64,000 nt of DNA from Heliocidaris tuberculata (lineage: Eukaryota; Echinodermata; Echinoidea; Camarodonta; Echinometridae): contig CM046848.1 of the NCBI GenBank assembly GCA_025618425.1, positions 29,634,592-29,698,591 on the forward strand, in the 5' to 3' direction. Position numbers and translations under genes: made by a program. Below, piece after piece: positions 1 to 13,179 of this stretch. The notes beneath the pieces were generated by a model, which worked only from the letters and a program-made list of their open reading frames with translations, was not told the origin of the DNA and did not search any database. Positions within the stretch are counted from its first letter, which is position 1. Every line of letters starts with the position of its first letter.

Positions 1-3000
1 TTCTGTCAACAATGAGGGTAACAAACTACCGCTGACGACGCCCATGTTGAAGTGCCTTGTGAAAAGTCTCCCCTCGCTCCTGTCCCTTGATTTGTCTGGA
101 AATGATATCAGGAATCGCCAAAGAAATGACAACCATGAGTGAGTAATGAAGGATCAGCGAGAGTTAACCTCTCAGAATTAGGCTTTTAGCCAGTATTTCA
201 AAATGGAGTGTCTAAATTTGAAGAAGAAAAAAATGGTCCAGAAAGGGCATCCATTGAATGATGTGGATTAAAACATACTTATAAGGTGTCTTCCACAAGG
301 AATGGATATTGTTTGGACACGGGCAATTCCAAGCAATTTATGTTCTCCATAATTTTTCATATTTCAGTAACCTTGGAAACAAACTCCAAAAAAATTGTCT
401 TTCCGTAATACCCAAAGCACATAATTTCAACTATTTCCACAAAAAATTCATTTTTTTATAAATTAATTCAACCCTGAACCTATAATTTAGTTCAGCTTAA
501 TATATCAGACAGTTATCGACTTAAGTAGAGATGATAAGCTCACTTTCCAGTATGAAAATTATATCAAATTTAATCATTTTGATATTTTGGGTTTTGTGTA
601 CAAAATGAATGGGGAAATGGTGTTTTCCTATTCCATTTGTTAATGAGATGTATTTTTTCCTCTGTAGCTTTGATTGGACTGTATTTTAGATATAAATATT
701 GATCTAGATTATAGTATCCAATAGAACAACTCATAAGATGACGTTTATGAATATTGAAAAACGATAGATTACAAGAAATTCATAAAACAATGAAATACAT
801 GCAGTATAAGATGGAATGTAATTAAATTCTACACGTATATGAATGTCTCTTTAAGCTTGCCTAAAGCATTTTACACATACTCTTCAGAATTTTTCAGCAA
901 AAAAAAATACCAAAGAAAACAAAGAAATTCGTACACCTTTCACATTGTCCGGAGAATCTAGCATGACTTTGAATGACTTGTAGCTGATAAAAGATAACCA
1001 TTCTGTTTAGGACAACTCACATGATAAAGGGCTGAAATATGAGGTGTTTGAAAAACAAAAATTGTAATTGAATGTATTGCCTTTTAAGTTAAGGTAATAT
1101 ATTTTCTACATTGAGCTATTTTTGGTTTTTCCTTGGGAATCCTTTATTTACAGTGGAGATGTTGGAAGACCTGAGAGAGTAAACGAGATTGGACTGCAAG
1201 ACTTTGCTCGAGCTGTAATGGACGATGATGATGATGATGATGACGATGATTCGTCATCATCTTCATCATCAGAAGATGAGAGAGCAGTGGAGTTAGACTC
1301 CGATTATGAAGTCGAGGAGGATGACGATAACGGTGCTAATGCTGCTGGTGGTGGCAAGGATGATGTCAACAGTAGACCTGTCCCGGTAGAGAGACCCATG
1401 GAGGTCGATGATGATAATGAGAATGTGGGAAATAGAAGGGTGGAGAATGGGAAGAAGGAGAAGGATGAGGTGGAGGATAGTGTTGTTAGTAGTATAGAAG
1501 GACTCAAAGGATTAAGACATAAGCTTCATTTTCTTGGACTGGTTGGAATGGAGGAGTGTGAAGCGGAACACATACCAGCTATCAAGGTGACTACAGTAAA
1601 CCAGTTTCTTAAAAGGCTTTCTGAGTAGTTTCTTATTTGTCAGTGTTTTGATGTTACAAGAATGTGTAGAATGCTGCAATGAAAGGTTTATTTGTCTGAC
1701 TGCCCATTAAAAGAAATTTGAGAATCACAGAATTTGGAGGAGAAATTAGATTTCTTTTAAATGTATGAAAATGACTCCCCCCCCCCCCCCCCGGACTAGC
1801 ACATCCTGGAAAAGCACCTTGTGAGAGGGTAGCGTACAGACAATACCCCTGTAGGACAACTGCACCATAGAGATAACTACCCCTTAAGGCAATTTTCCCT
1901 TGTTCATACTACCCTGAGAAGGTAGTTATCCAAAGGGATGAGTGTCCGAAACAGTAATAAGCCAGTTTGTAATTACAATATGCGCTTGTGCAGATAAAGG
2001 TCATTTGTACCAAGTACAATTGACCATATATGCTTTGATAGTGGGCGCACCAGGTGGTGGTAGTCCAGTGAGAAGTTGATCTGAAATCATTTTTATCTTG
2101 TGATTAACTTTATTTGTCGTATAAAATGTGTAAATAATAGTGGTTCCCAATTACCTTTAAGAACTAGTGTCCAAAAGGCACGAATACTTGTACGCGAATA
2201 TTTGTTTCTCAAAACTTACTAATTCTAGTTTCAACAGGAAGAACAAATGAGGATCCATAGGTCAAAAATACTGCAAGCTTGTTCAATTTGGGAGACAATA
2301 GGAAAGTATTTAAATTAATGAAGTAGTGGACCCTGTCCAAATCATTCCTCTATCTTATACTCTGTTCTATCTCTTAACATCATTTCTTTTTGTTGCTGTT
2401 TGTTTGTTCCAGGTTGCTGGTCTAGCCAATGAAGACCAGATCCTCAACACAATAGAGACGTACGTTGAAAGGAGAGGTTTCCTGCTGAAAGGTCTTAATG
2501 CCTACTTTGATATTCTGAGAGTAATCAATTGCCAATTACCTCTCAGAGCAGTACAGGTAATATTTTGTCAAAAGAAATTCAATTTTGTTTTAATACAAGC
2601 AGAAAATAAGTGAGATGCGTCAAAATAATTGAAAAGTAATGAATTCTTTAATATCACCACACAAATAATTAAGTGTATATTTTTTTTTGTGAGCTATTCT
2701 CCATTTTCCATTACAAAAATTTCCAAAATTTGTTCCCCTTATTAATTGTTGATGAAGGATTAGATTTATTTTAGAGAGAATATACATTGTATCATTATCA
2801 TGTTTCCATTGGTATGTTTTGACATCAGATATGAGAATTATTTTGAGAGGTTTTGAATATTTTGCTGATCCCGCAGACTGATCTACTGCCTGTATGATAT
2901 GTGATTTACAATCAATTTAAGCCAGTTTCACTCGGAATGATGTTTCATCACCAGAGCTCAGAATTAGCTTTAATATGATAATTTTAAAACTGTTATGTAT

Positions 3001-3924
3001 TGCCAAGGAAGTGTTTGTCAAGTGTACCTTTTCTTTGATTCTTTTTACAGGGTATAATAGATGGCATGAAGAGGTACCCTACAGATAACCAGATCCAAAT
3101 ATCAGGAAGGTAAGCCGCAGTTCATATCTCAGGCATGACTGTTATACGTATAGCTGCAATATTATTGTACATGATAACAACTGAGTACATTGTTTGATAG
3201 AACACTGTTGTAAAATGTTGGATTTGAATATTTAGAAATATGTTAGTATCTCAAACTTAGCTTTACAAGATTTCAGGTATCCTTGTCCAAATGTTACATT
3301 TATGTAGCTTACTACTATGCATCATTTTGAAAGTATATGATTCACCTAATGTCGATGGTTTCATGTTCATTTGGTAGTTTCCAGTGAGTTTCATCCCAAG
3401 TGATCAAGGCTAAATGTATTCAAAAGGATAAAAGGAACATCAAAATGACTTTTTAAAAGAGATTTTACAATTAAAGATAAAGTTGAGTTCCGGTCATGCG
3501 ATTACATTGTGAATAAACTGCCCCAAAGCAATTGGGAAAGGTTGATCATGTCTGAATAAGAATGGGTGTATACTGTGAGGTTTTGGATTCATCAAAATGA
3601 TTTTAAAAATTGACCCAATCCTGCTGAAAAGCACATGTACTGGACACAGAAATGGGTATATGGGACTGTACACACATGTGGCATTAATGTTCGGCCTGAA
3701 CATTTCAGATATTTCTCGTCATATTTCAAATATTAGGGCATTTGAAGAGCAATCCTGTTTAGGGGACATTTCTACCATGATGTTCTTCCAAACTGACATA
3801 AAATGAATGAGAAAGCTCACAAATTATTTTTCACCTTTCCCAGAACTCAAACTTCCCTTTAAATATTACTATGTGGGAGTAAAATGTGTAAGAGACATAG
3901 TTATTGATTTATATAATGCGACCA

Positions 3925-3963
<39 letters not shown>

Positions 3964-6900
3964 ATTTCAGTGCATCATTATTTCATCTTACAAGAGGAAA
4001 CTACAAGAAACAACTCACAAAGTCATGGAGACAGTAAGTGAATGTTTTGGTATTTATTTGAATCTGATGAAAATAAAGGATGTATATATATATTCCAGAT
4101 CACAAACATCATTTCTCTTCCAGTTTGAATATTATTAAAGCAGAAAGAATGTAATTATTAGTATATTTTCAATTTGAGAATTACAGAATTTCAACATAAT
4201 AAAGTCTACATAACACTTTGGTCACAGCCAAACAAAATGTTTAACTGTACAGTACTAGAAAACAACATAAGAATACAATAGGAAATACACATTGCTTCTG
4301 ATCATCAGGAACTAGAAATCTGAAGAAAATATTTACATGTACATAGATATTTCAATAGATTTTAGAATCTTCACGAAAGGGAATTACAATGATTTTAATT
4401 TTTATCATTTAACAATCAGAGCTGTAGTCAACTGTCTGTTGGATGCCATGGAGGGCGTATCAGACAGCGTGACTCTACTGCGAAACTGCGGCTTGACGCT
4501 CTTCAATTTCTCCATCCCCGACGACTTCCAGTTCCAATTTGAGCGTGTGGTCAAGAATCTGGTAAAACTTGCGGTAATGGAGGACAGAGAGGGCCTCCTC
4601 CAGCGTGTGTATGTTCACATGTGCAATTCCATCGTGTGTCATGTAGAAGGCAGACAGAAGCTGCTTGTTGGCAAGCTAGGTATTATCACAGTAAGTGTCA
4701 ATGGTATTGGGGATGGGAGGTTGAATTAGTAACAAAAATTTGTATCACAGTTGCTGGATCTTAGTGCTTTTTCCATACGATACTGCCAAGTTTGGAGAGA
4801 AAGATAAGAAGTTTTTAATCATGGTTGTGTTTTTTTTTGGGGGGGGGTTCATTGTTCATCATGATAACCCTGTTTTCATGATATCAAATTTTCGCTCGGG
4901 CCCATTTTAAATTTCAAGAAGGTATACAAACCTTTTTCTTTGTTTCGTCAAATAGCATTAGATAAGATATTATAATTTGGGCTGGAAACCACTGACAGCA
5001 CAATGAAGCCCTGTTGAGAAATGATATACATTACCTTTCCTTGGAAACCTCAACTTTATTCCTTCTTTTCACAGTGTATTGAAGCTTATCAAGCATTGTT
5101 TTTACCGTAAGATCTGTGAGATTAAAAAAAAACTGTGTTCTTTGATGCACAAAGACTAAACATTTTCCACCCAAATGTATAACCTTGATCAAATGTAGAT
5201 AACCTTTACTTGGTTACCTCAAGCCTCACCTCAGCTGTATTCTAATTTTGCAGTGTATGCTGAAGCTAATCAAGGAGCGGTTGGACCGGAAGATCTGTGA
5301 TGAAGTGATGGAAACTGCCTGGAGTACTCTTTGGAATGTGACAGGTTTGTTGAAAGTTAAGGGCCCTGTTGCATAAAACTTACCGTTAATGGTAACTACC
5401 ATGGTAACATCACTCAACAGCCAATCAAAATCATGGTTTCCATGGGAGTTACCGTTGATGGCAAAGTTACCGTTAATGGTAAGTTTTATGCAACGGGGCC
5501 AAGATCTTTTTGTTGAATAATATGGGCCCCGTCTTGTAAAAGCCTTGTGACTGACTGACACGATCAATCATGTCTAACCTTTTGTTTGATATCAGTCGCG
5601 ACAAACACCTGTTAGTTTTGAACCCAGCTATAAGACAGAAAATTTGCACAATTAGTCTTTAACGATATTGCTAATATCCACCACATTGTGACACTCACAG
5701 CACTCCAATAAACTCTCCATAGAACTAGACTATAATAGTGCTCGTAACATTCAGGAATTGCTTCCTGCCAAGTTCCCAGCAAAGCGTTGTTTTTATTTTA
5801 ATAATGTTAGAAACTGGTGACATTTGTCATTTTCAAATGCTAGTAAGAAGCTGGCATGACTGCACATGATCAGGTATTTATTTATTTACTTACTTAAAGG
5901 GAAATCCAACCTTAATGGCAGGTTGTTCTGAAGGGAAGCAGAAAAATCAGAGAAGTAGATTGGTGAAAATTTGAATGAAATCAAACTTGTAATAAAAAAG
6001 TTATGAACTTTTGAAAGTTGTAATCTCATATGGGAATTTCACTTTGACCGATTTGGTACAGTCACTGTGACTCTCCCATTTGCTCCAACACACAAAATGA
6101 CTAAAATATCATTGTTCAGAAATGTATAACTCAGTATGATCATTTTCCTTGTTGGAGGACCTATAACAATATGCTATCTACAATATATTTTGAGTACTGC
6201 CCCGAGGTAAAAAGTGCTAAGGAGAAAACTGGAATTAATGATATTAGTGCAGAATAAATGGGAGAGTTGAAAGTGGATACGTCATAATCGATACCCCAAA
6301 GTGCCAATTTGAGGTTCGCATAGATGTAGTGGTCTCTTTTTTCAAACATTCATAACTCTCTTATTCCTTGTCTGATTTCTTTCAAACATTCACCATCCTG
6401 TTTCTCTTGATTTTCTGCTTGCACACAAATCAATTTGTTGCAAAGATTGGATTGCCCTTTAAATGTGGCCTTTAGGTATGTATTATTTGAATGAAATGTT
6501 TCATTTTTTCCTTTCAGATGAGACGGCACACAACTGTGAACTGTTTTTACTTGGAGATGGCATGCAACTCTTCCTGAGATGTAAAGAGGTCAGTAATACT
6601 TCCAAAGAACATTAATAATTCATATGATACAGCATATAATGTCTAGATTTCTGTTTCCTAGTGATGTTCATATGTCCTTTACTTAAACCACTATCTAAGC
6701 ATTAACTCTTTCATTGCCGATGTCACATATATGTGATAGATAGACTTGTCATTTTCATTCACCAATTGCTCGACCATGGGAAAGGTATATGGTGGTCAAT
6801 GTACATGTATATCAAAATTTTGAGCATAAATCAAGCATTCTAAATATGTGATTTCAATTATAGGCTACCATAGAAATTTTCAGAGAAAATTGCAGATTTT

Positions 6901-9900
6901 TAAAAAGATATTACATTATTTCAACATTAAACAATAGTAAACAAATGAGAAAACAAAAAATAATGGACAAAAAACGAAACTCTAATGTAATTTTCAATCA
7001 TTGTTATGCATAAAGTTGGATAAAGTAATAGCGTTTGGTATCATAAGAAATGGTAATATATATTTCCTACAAGTTTTGTACACAATGTTTTGTGAAATAA
7101 TAGATGAAGTACAGACATTTGAAAAGAAAGCATTGATCACATTTTGGTAAAATTTTGAGTTACATGTAAACCCCTTGGCACAGTAAGAGTTTAAAAATTG
7201 CAGCAGACAAAGGAAGTATGGATCATTAATTTAACCTTTTGTAAATTCAACGAAAATTACAGAGTAAGAATCAAGGTCCTCAGTTTATGCTGATAAATTT
7301 CAGTTTATGATTATTTGAAGTCACGATGTTTGCTCCTGTTTATTCTTTTTTTTGTCATAGGTCCTCAAACATCAAAGACAAGCAAAATGTGTTATAGATT
7401 AAAAGCTATTTTGGTCACTAAATATAGGGGTAAACTTTTTTAAAAGAGTTCATCGTTTTCTCTAGACATTCAGGGAAAGACCAGAGCTACTGCGAAACAT
7501 GATGGGGCTTATGGGTAATGTGGCAGAGGTCAAAGCGCTACGTTCTCAACTCATCCCTCATGTTCCTGTCTTTGCGTAAGTCTGATGTATACCCCCATCT
7601 CCCTCATTCGGCTTTCATCCTCCCTGTCATCAATAGGCAGGGAGAGGTCCTGTTGAATGTTTAATTCATGGCCCTACATCAATATTTGAATTTCGCAAGA
7701 CATGATGTGATAGAGTTTCCTTTTGTTCATAGGTAATTTTGAAACAAATAGTGGTCCATTATTATCATTCTGATTCCTATGTGCAAGTGTCAATTTTGTT
7801 TTTCTGTTATTTTAAGGACACCAGATAGTTTTGTTTATTTGTTTCATTGGTACAAACACCCACTTTATAATGAGTAATAGGCTATTCTTCTTAGAATGCT
7901 ATTCTGTTACCAAAACTCAAGATAAGATTTAAATATTGTAACCTGCATTGTAGGACAAAATACATTGATGTTGTAATTATTCACAAAGATCAAGTTTGCT
8001 TTAATCCATCCCTTTTTGCGATATCCATTATCCAGATCGCTCCTGCAGGATAGGACAGACGGTATTGAGGTGAGTTACAACGCGGCTGGCGCGCTCGCTC
8101 ACATGGCTTCAGACGGTGAGGATGTATGGAAAGCAAGCACTAGTAGGGAAGAGGTCCTAAACAAGATGGCTGACGCTATTGAGTCTTGGCGGCTTGATGA
8201 ACAGAGGAACATTAACTACAGGTCAGCCTTTAACTTGACCAATACTCCGTAACAATAAATACTGCAAAAGTCAAATATTATGTTCAAAGATATAAAGCAT
8301 TTGCAAGATGAATCCAATATTGGTTGAGCTTATTTATCAAGAGTACAAGATTATCACAAACTTATAAAATCTCCCTCAGTGCTTTCAATACAATTTTCAG
8401 TATAGCATAATCAATGCCAAGATAATGTCTTGCTTGGCCTGGAGTCCGTTGTTCGCCTGACGTATTAAAATCCGTGCTGCCTTTTTGCCTGTAGCAAACT
8501 AGCAATACATGGACTTTCTGTTATTCATACTTCTTTGCATTACCACATAAAATTATTACCTGCCGCATGGTTTCACGATTCCATAGCATTAAGAACAGTG
8601 ATAAGATACTCAGTAAGGATAACAGACATTCAATTTTGTCTGTCAATAGTCTCAATGCAAAGCATTCTTAAATTCATAACAATGTGCGACCGTCACAAAA
8701 TCTTTTTGCTATAGAAATTGTCATCTGTCTTATCTGAAAGATCTCAGAGTGTAGATACAATCACTTAACCAACACTGTGGCTTACCTTTAAACCTCATCT
8801 GAGTGAGATAAACTTTTGTTGTTACTGTGTCTATTGTCTCTCTTGAACAGTGCATAGAAATAACTAACAATAGCAACAATATTGTCAAAAAAGAACATCA
8901 CTTGTATAATAATTGTATTGAAAAGTATCACTTGTATGATAAAATATCAATTGTATAATAAAGATATCACTTCTGTAATACTATGAAAGTAATATAGAAA
9001 AATATTAAACTGCAAGTAAGTATATGGGCCATTCATTGTAAAGTGAAACTATCTGTCACACACGTGACCATCTAATTTTGGCTCATTGCCGGAAAATCAG
9101 ATTACATTTTATTGATTTTTTTATATTACCAGTTTCTTACATGAAAAAGATATTCAATTCAATTCAATTTTCCACAGATGCCAAACATATACATATAAAG
9201 AGAATACATACAATAAAATACATGGAAACTTTCCCCGCTGACCGTTAGTTCGCGCACTCCATATCTAGAAAACATGTGCGCGTACGTACGTGGAAACAAT
9301 GTCAAAGATGGCGAACAATAGGGACAATAGACCTACTGACCCGGAAAATCTAACAAAATTCCTCCTTATTATAAATGTGGGAAAAAAATCAACATTTTTC
9401 TTCGTACACTTTTGGGGGGGAGGGGGGGGGGGTCTTGAAAAGTGTATGGTTTGTACACTTGTGAAAATGTTGATAATTGTGAATGACCCCTTACAGAGAC
9501 ATGTAAAAACGCCCTTTTCTGAGTGGTCACACGTGTGACCGACACAATTTCACCACTAAAAGAAAAGAATGTTCATTAGTTTATGGAAAATTGCTTTCAA
9601 ACTGTTCGGAACAATCCCACCATACAGCAATGAAAAGTGGAAACTTGCACTCCAAGGGAAATTCTAGAAAAGTACGTTTGAATACCAACAAGTAAGACCC
9701 TTTTTCGTGCGAGCTCCCACACGTGACCGACCTAATGTTGACCTCTGAAAGAAAATAATGTACTCTCATTTAAAATAATTACCCTTCATCTTTTGGGGGT
9801 AAGATTGTTATTCAAATATCCAAAATGAGAGACTTCTACTACAAGACATATACCGGAAAATTAGGTATAAAGGAACTATTTTTCAGGATTTTCGTCACAC

Positions 9901-11583
9901 ACGGGACTGAGAATGGCCCATATCGATAATCCTAAGTAGTTCTGTTGCAAGAGTGATATCAAATAATAAATAACTCTCTACAAAACATATTGTGAATCAA
10001 AATGAAATTATGCTAAACTCCAGCCTAAGTAAATTTATGCTAAACTGTAAACTAAGGTAACTTATGCTAATCCTCAATATAAATAAACGACTTCTAAACC
10101 TGCCCTAAATATACCTAAACCATAACCAAGAGCTACACTCTAACTTTACCAAACTCGAGTTAAACCCTCTCCAAAAGAAACTTATACCAAAGCCTCATCG
10201 TCATGTGATGGCTGCAGCCAAGATGGAATCCACTCTTCAATGCCACTTGCTATTTTCTAATGTGACCTTAAGAAAATATCATCTGTTTCAAGATTATGAA
10301 TTAGTGTGATTATATCCATTGTGGGAGTGTCGGCTCCTGTTTGAGTAGAGTAGCCTCCAGCAGAGTCACTTGATACAACAATCCCACACATCTCCTTGCC
10401 TTCCTCTTGATCCACCTTTGAACATCTCTTCATCACCTTCCTGCTCAGCCACTACTGTGCTTATGAATTCATGAACATTTACAAATTTACAGTGACCTTT
10501 TTTTTTTTTTAGTTTTCAATCATTCTTCATTCTTGGGTGGCATTTACTGCCTGAGCACAAAAGGGGGTAAACATCTGCCCTGTATAAACATATATTTTTT
10601 TATACCTTAGTAAGTGTGTTTAACATTCTTTCTGCAGGTCATTTGAACCCATTCTTAGATTGCTTCATACCTACCACACACCGCAAGTTCAACTCTGGGC
10701 TACATGGGCTCTAGCCAACTTATGTACTGTCTCAAGTAAGTATTTCATTCATTCTTCTTCTTCTTCCTTCTTCCTTCTTCCTTCTTCCTTCTTCCTTCTT
10801 CCTTCTTCCTTCTTCCTTCTTCCTTCTTCCTTCCTTCTTCCTTCTTCCTTCTTTCTTCCTTCTTCCTTCTTCCTTCTTCCTCTTCTTCTTCTTCTCCTCC
10901 TCCTCCTCCTCCTCCTCTCCTTCTTCTTCTTCTTCTCATTCTCCTTCTCCTCCTTCTCCTTCTCCTCCTCCTTCTTCTTCCCCCTCTTTTCTCTTCTGTC
11001 TGCCCCTTCTCCTCCTTCTGCTCCTCCTCTTCCTCCTCTCCACCCTCTCCCTCCATTTCCTCTCTCTCTTCTTCCTTTTTCTCCTCCTTCTCCTCTTCTT
11101 TCTCTTCTCACTCCTTCTTTTCCTCCTGAGGTCCATTTGTTTTCTATTCAACTAAGATACGATCTGTCAGTGAGCCGGGTTTTGCAAGGATTCAACTTCA
11201 GCTTGCATAATGAAACAGACTTTAGGACCTCATTGATCTTAGAGAAAACTGTATGATGTACATGTAATGAAAAAAATTATATGCCGTATTTATAAAGTGC
11301 ATATTACAAATATGTTTCTGTGCGCTGCAAGAGTAGAAAAGAACAAGGCAAACGAACATGATATAGCACTGTATAGAAAATGTCAAATTGTTTTCTCCAT
11401 TCCTTTATGCCAGAGGACAAGTATTCTCCACTGTTGGTGAGAGAGGGCGGGCTTGCAAAACTTGAGGAGCTGGTGTCAAGGCCGGGTACTTGGTCACGAG
11501 TAACGTACTTTGCTAAAATAGCCATCAGATTGTCGCAGGAATACAAAGGTGAAGCTCCCATTTATGATTCAAGAACTCATTAA
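1..11583 (+). CDS. ZER1: ZER1 (Zyg-11 related), CUL2 E3 ligase substrate receptor, 5'-partial
   Basis: Twelve in-phase exons: 1-138, 1154-1586, 2413-2556, 3051-3109, 3971-4033, 4420-4690, 5254-5344, 6518-6588, 7466-7575, 8036-8221, 10638-10735, 11414-11583 (stop TAA). All have GT donors and AG acceptors, and about 610 residues are visible. The N-terminus (VHL/CUL2 box and first leucine-rich repeats) lies upstream of the window. Exon 1 ends the LRR region (SLLSLDLSGNDI); the remaining exons form the armadillo-like domain. Matches to ZER1 rather than ZYG11 include HIPAIKVAG, TLFNFSIPDDF, NINYRSFEPILRLL and DKYSPLLVREGG. The family binds N-terminal Gly and other small residues and hands substrates to CUL2-elongin BC. 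From memory of ZYG11B/ZER1 structures, the pocket uses W-N-x-x-D and G-N-x-A-E residues; both are intact here (LWNVTD across exons 7/8, MGNVAEV in exon 9). The oddity is a long Asp/Ser/Glu-rich linker in exon 2. The human protein is about 766 residues, so the visible length fits. Confidence 0.93.
1224..1270 (+). repeat. Hairpin-forming GAT/ATC trinucleotide tract inside a ZER1 exon
   Basis: A (GAT)n run at 1224-1246 is followed after a 4-base loop by its near-perfect reverse complement at 1251-1270. In the ZER1 reading frame the first arm encodes poly-Asp (10 D) and the second arm poly-Ser (7 S). The tract lies in the linker between the LRR and ARM regions, and a further acidic stretch follows it. 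Confidence 0.8.
3475..3858 (+). mobile_element. TTAA-flanked MITE, family E (copy 1)
   Basis: Starts AGATAAAGTTGAG and ends CTCAAACTTCCCT, with TTAA on each side (3471-3474, 3859-3862). A second copy in the same orientation lies at 50569-50950 and is also flanked by TTAA. The termini are imperfect inverted repeats. No coding capacity. It sits in the ZER1 intron just before exon 5. Confidence 0.75.
5361..5500. mobile_element. Foldback MITE with CCAAT core (copy 1)
   Basis: About 140 bp, nearly fully self-complementary: arms GGGCCCTGTTGCATAAAACT and AGTTTTATGCAACGGGGCC, with internal arms of TTACCGTTAATGG. The central loop holds AGCCAATCAAAATCATGG. It lies in a ZER1 intron, 16 bp after the exon 5254-5344 donor. 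Related to 17212-17356, 17359-17495, 34898-35035 and 52617-52754 through the core. Confidence 0.8.
5898..6458 (+). mobile_element. TTAA-flanked MITE, family B (copy 1)
   Basis: Begins AGGGAAATCCAACCTTA and ends GATTGGATTGCCCT, flanked by TTAA at 5894-5897 and 6459-6462. It closely matches 48719-49301 along its length, including the stretch around CAGAGAAG and the inner ACACACAAAATGACTAAAAT. A more distant relative is 13846-14384. Short ORFs inside it are not considered genes. Confidence 0.8.
9022..9923. mobile_element. DNA element with ATATGGGCCATTC inverted ends and three E-box palindrome blocks
   Basis: Terminal inverted repeats ATATGGGCCATTC (9022-9034) and GAATGGCCCATAT (9911-9923) enclose about 900 bp. 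Three internal blocks contain CACGTG flanked by GTCAC/GTGAC. The block at 9525-9540 is a perfect palindrome, GGTCACACGTGTGACC. The last two blocks share about 50 bp. A G-rich run lies at about 9414-9431. It occupies the ZER1 intron 8222-10637; no coding region seen. Confidence 0.65.
10752..11127 (+). repeat. Long polypyrimidine (CTT/CCTTCTT)n tract
   Basis: About 375 bases of almost pure C/T with only a few interrupting A or G bases. The first part is (CTTCCTT)n, then (CTT)n, then (CTC)n and mixed. It starts 16 bases after the donor of ZER1 exon 10638-10735. All long translations here are low-complexity artefacts. Confidence 0.95.
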
Positions 11584-12197
11584 TTGCTATTGGCAGCTGG
11601 AGATTAATTGGAAAAGAAGATGTCATAAAAATGATTACATTGTGGGTTTATTTAACTCTTTGCCACATTAGATACTCTCTTGTGGGATTCATGTATAACT
11701 AATTAGAGTGTGTACGAAACTGCAGCAGTGTCACTGTAAGGATTAAAGGTTCAAATTCTGGTTATGGAACTGCATTGTGATAGACCATTCTATATTATAT
11801 ATTGTTAAGCATGCATTGGTTGTTTAGGCCAGCAAAATGTATCCCAACTTGTGAAAACTTGCTGAAAACCACCAACTCAATGTATGCAGAAAATGGAACT
11901 ACTTGTTCTCTTGTTCTTCATGACCTGCTGGAGTTAATCATATTTTTTTCTTTATTACTAAGCTATTATAACTTTGTTATCAAACTGTTACACATTTGCT
12001 TTAAATTTTGTGGATTCTGTGAGAATTTATATTTTTCTTCTATTACTAGAACTCAAAACCTTTAATGCCATAAATAATGAATTGTCATCCATGCAATATC
12101 TTATGTGTTTTCTGCATATTCTGTTTTCATTTCCCCATACTTTAAGGGTTATTTAGGTTGTCAATTTTTTTCTAATTAATGTTGTAATACATATTAG

Positions 12198-12203
12198 AAT
12201 AAA
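12198..12203 (+). promoter_or_regulatory. Candidate polyadenylation signal of ZER1
   Basis: AATAAA about 615 bases after the ZER1 stop codon and upstream of the first intergenic MITE. It is the first canonical hexamer I noticed downstream, so the assignment is positional only. Confidence 0.35.
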
Positions 12204-12622
12204 ATATATATATTTATGACTTAGTGACGCTCATGTGATGGCAATTAATTTGTCCAAATTATTGAGCAGATATATCATTATTTGTCGAAAATTCTATATT
12301 TACCTTGCATTTACTTTTAGGTAAGGGCAAATAACTTGTCCTAAAGATGCATGGGAATATATAGATAGCAGTATTTTTTTCTTTTATTAGACAATTTAGG
12401 AAAATTTATGTGCCATTCATTGCTTTAAAAATGTTGGATTCACTGAACCACTTCTTGTTCATGTGCAAGTCTGTCTAAGTGACTGCTGTAAGAATTCACC
12501 CTTTTATATATATATATATGTTACCTGATTATATTCTGCACTGTAGAAAAATGTTGGAACAAGTTGCATTATCTATATGATCTCATATTCCAACAGGAGC
12601 AGAACTATTCAAGTTAGTTTAA

Positions 12623-13030
12623 CCCTTTCAGGACAGGAATTATTTAAGGGCTAAATTAATCACATTTTGTTCTTCAAATTGGCAACAATAATCTTTTACT
12701 TTTAGTGCTACATGGTTCTAATAAAATGTAATGTCTTTGAAAACAATGTACATGGTTAGAGACTTTGTCGAAAAGTTGAAATAATGGCCAATTTCGATAA
12801 AAATCAATGATTTTGAATCTCTCATTGTGTTGCCAATTTAAGGATCTTCAAGCTTATTCTTGTTTTAAAAATTCCTGCCATCAAACGCAATATGGTCATG
12901 CAACAAAAATGGACATAATGTGTGCAGAAATTTTTGCTCTTTCTACTCATGCATCTGGTATATTTTTTAGAGCTCTGAATCAAAAGTTATTGAGCCAAAC
13001 CACAAAATGTGGTCAACTGTCTTGAAAGGG
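12623..13030 (+). mobile_element. TTAA-flanked MITE, family D (copy 1)
   Basis: CCCTTTCAGGACAGG at the left end and TGTCTTGAAAGGG at the right, flanked by TTAA (12619-12622 and 13031-13034). Full-length relatives are at 35853-36242 (opposite), 51246-51651 (opposite) and 51812-52218 (same). Fragments are at 39558-39626 and 47085-47265. Non-coding. Confidence 0.85.
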
Positions 13031-13179
13031 TTAAGTGCAGTGAATATTTAATGCAGCCGTTACGCATGATCCTGATCGAAGCAAGTACATGTAACAGTAT
13101 GTTTTCTTATTTAATCAATTTCAATGGGTGGCAAATCCCGCCCAAGAATTTGAGTGTCAAACAATGTGTTGAGACTTAA

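Noticed and set aside
10660..11256. Long ORFs on both strands across the pyrimidine tract
   Set aside because: Low-complexity translations of CTT repeats; only 10638-10735 is a real exon.
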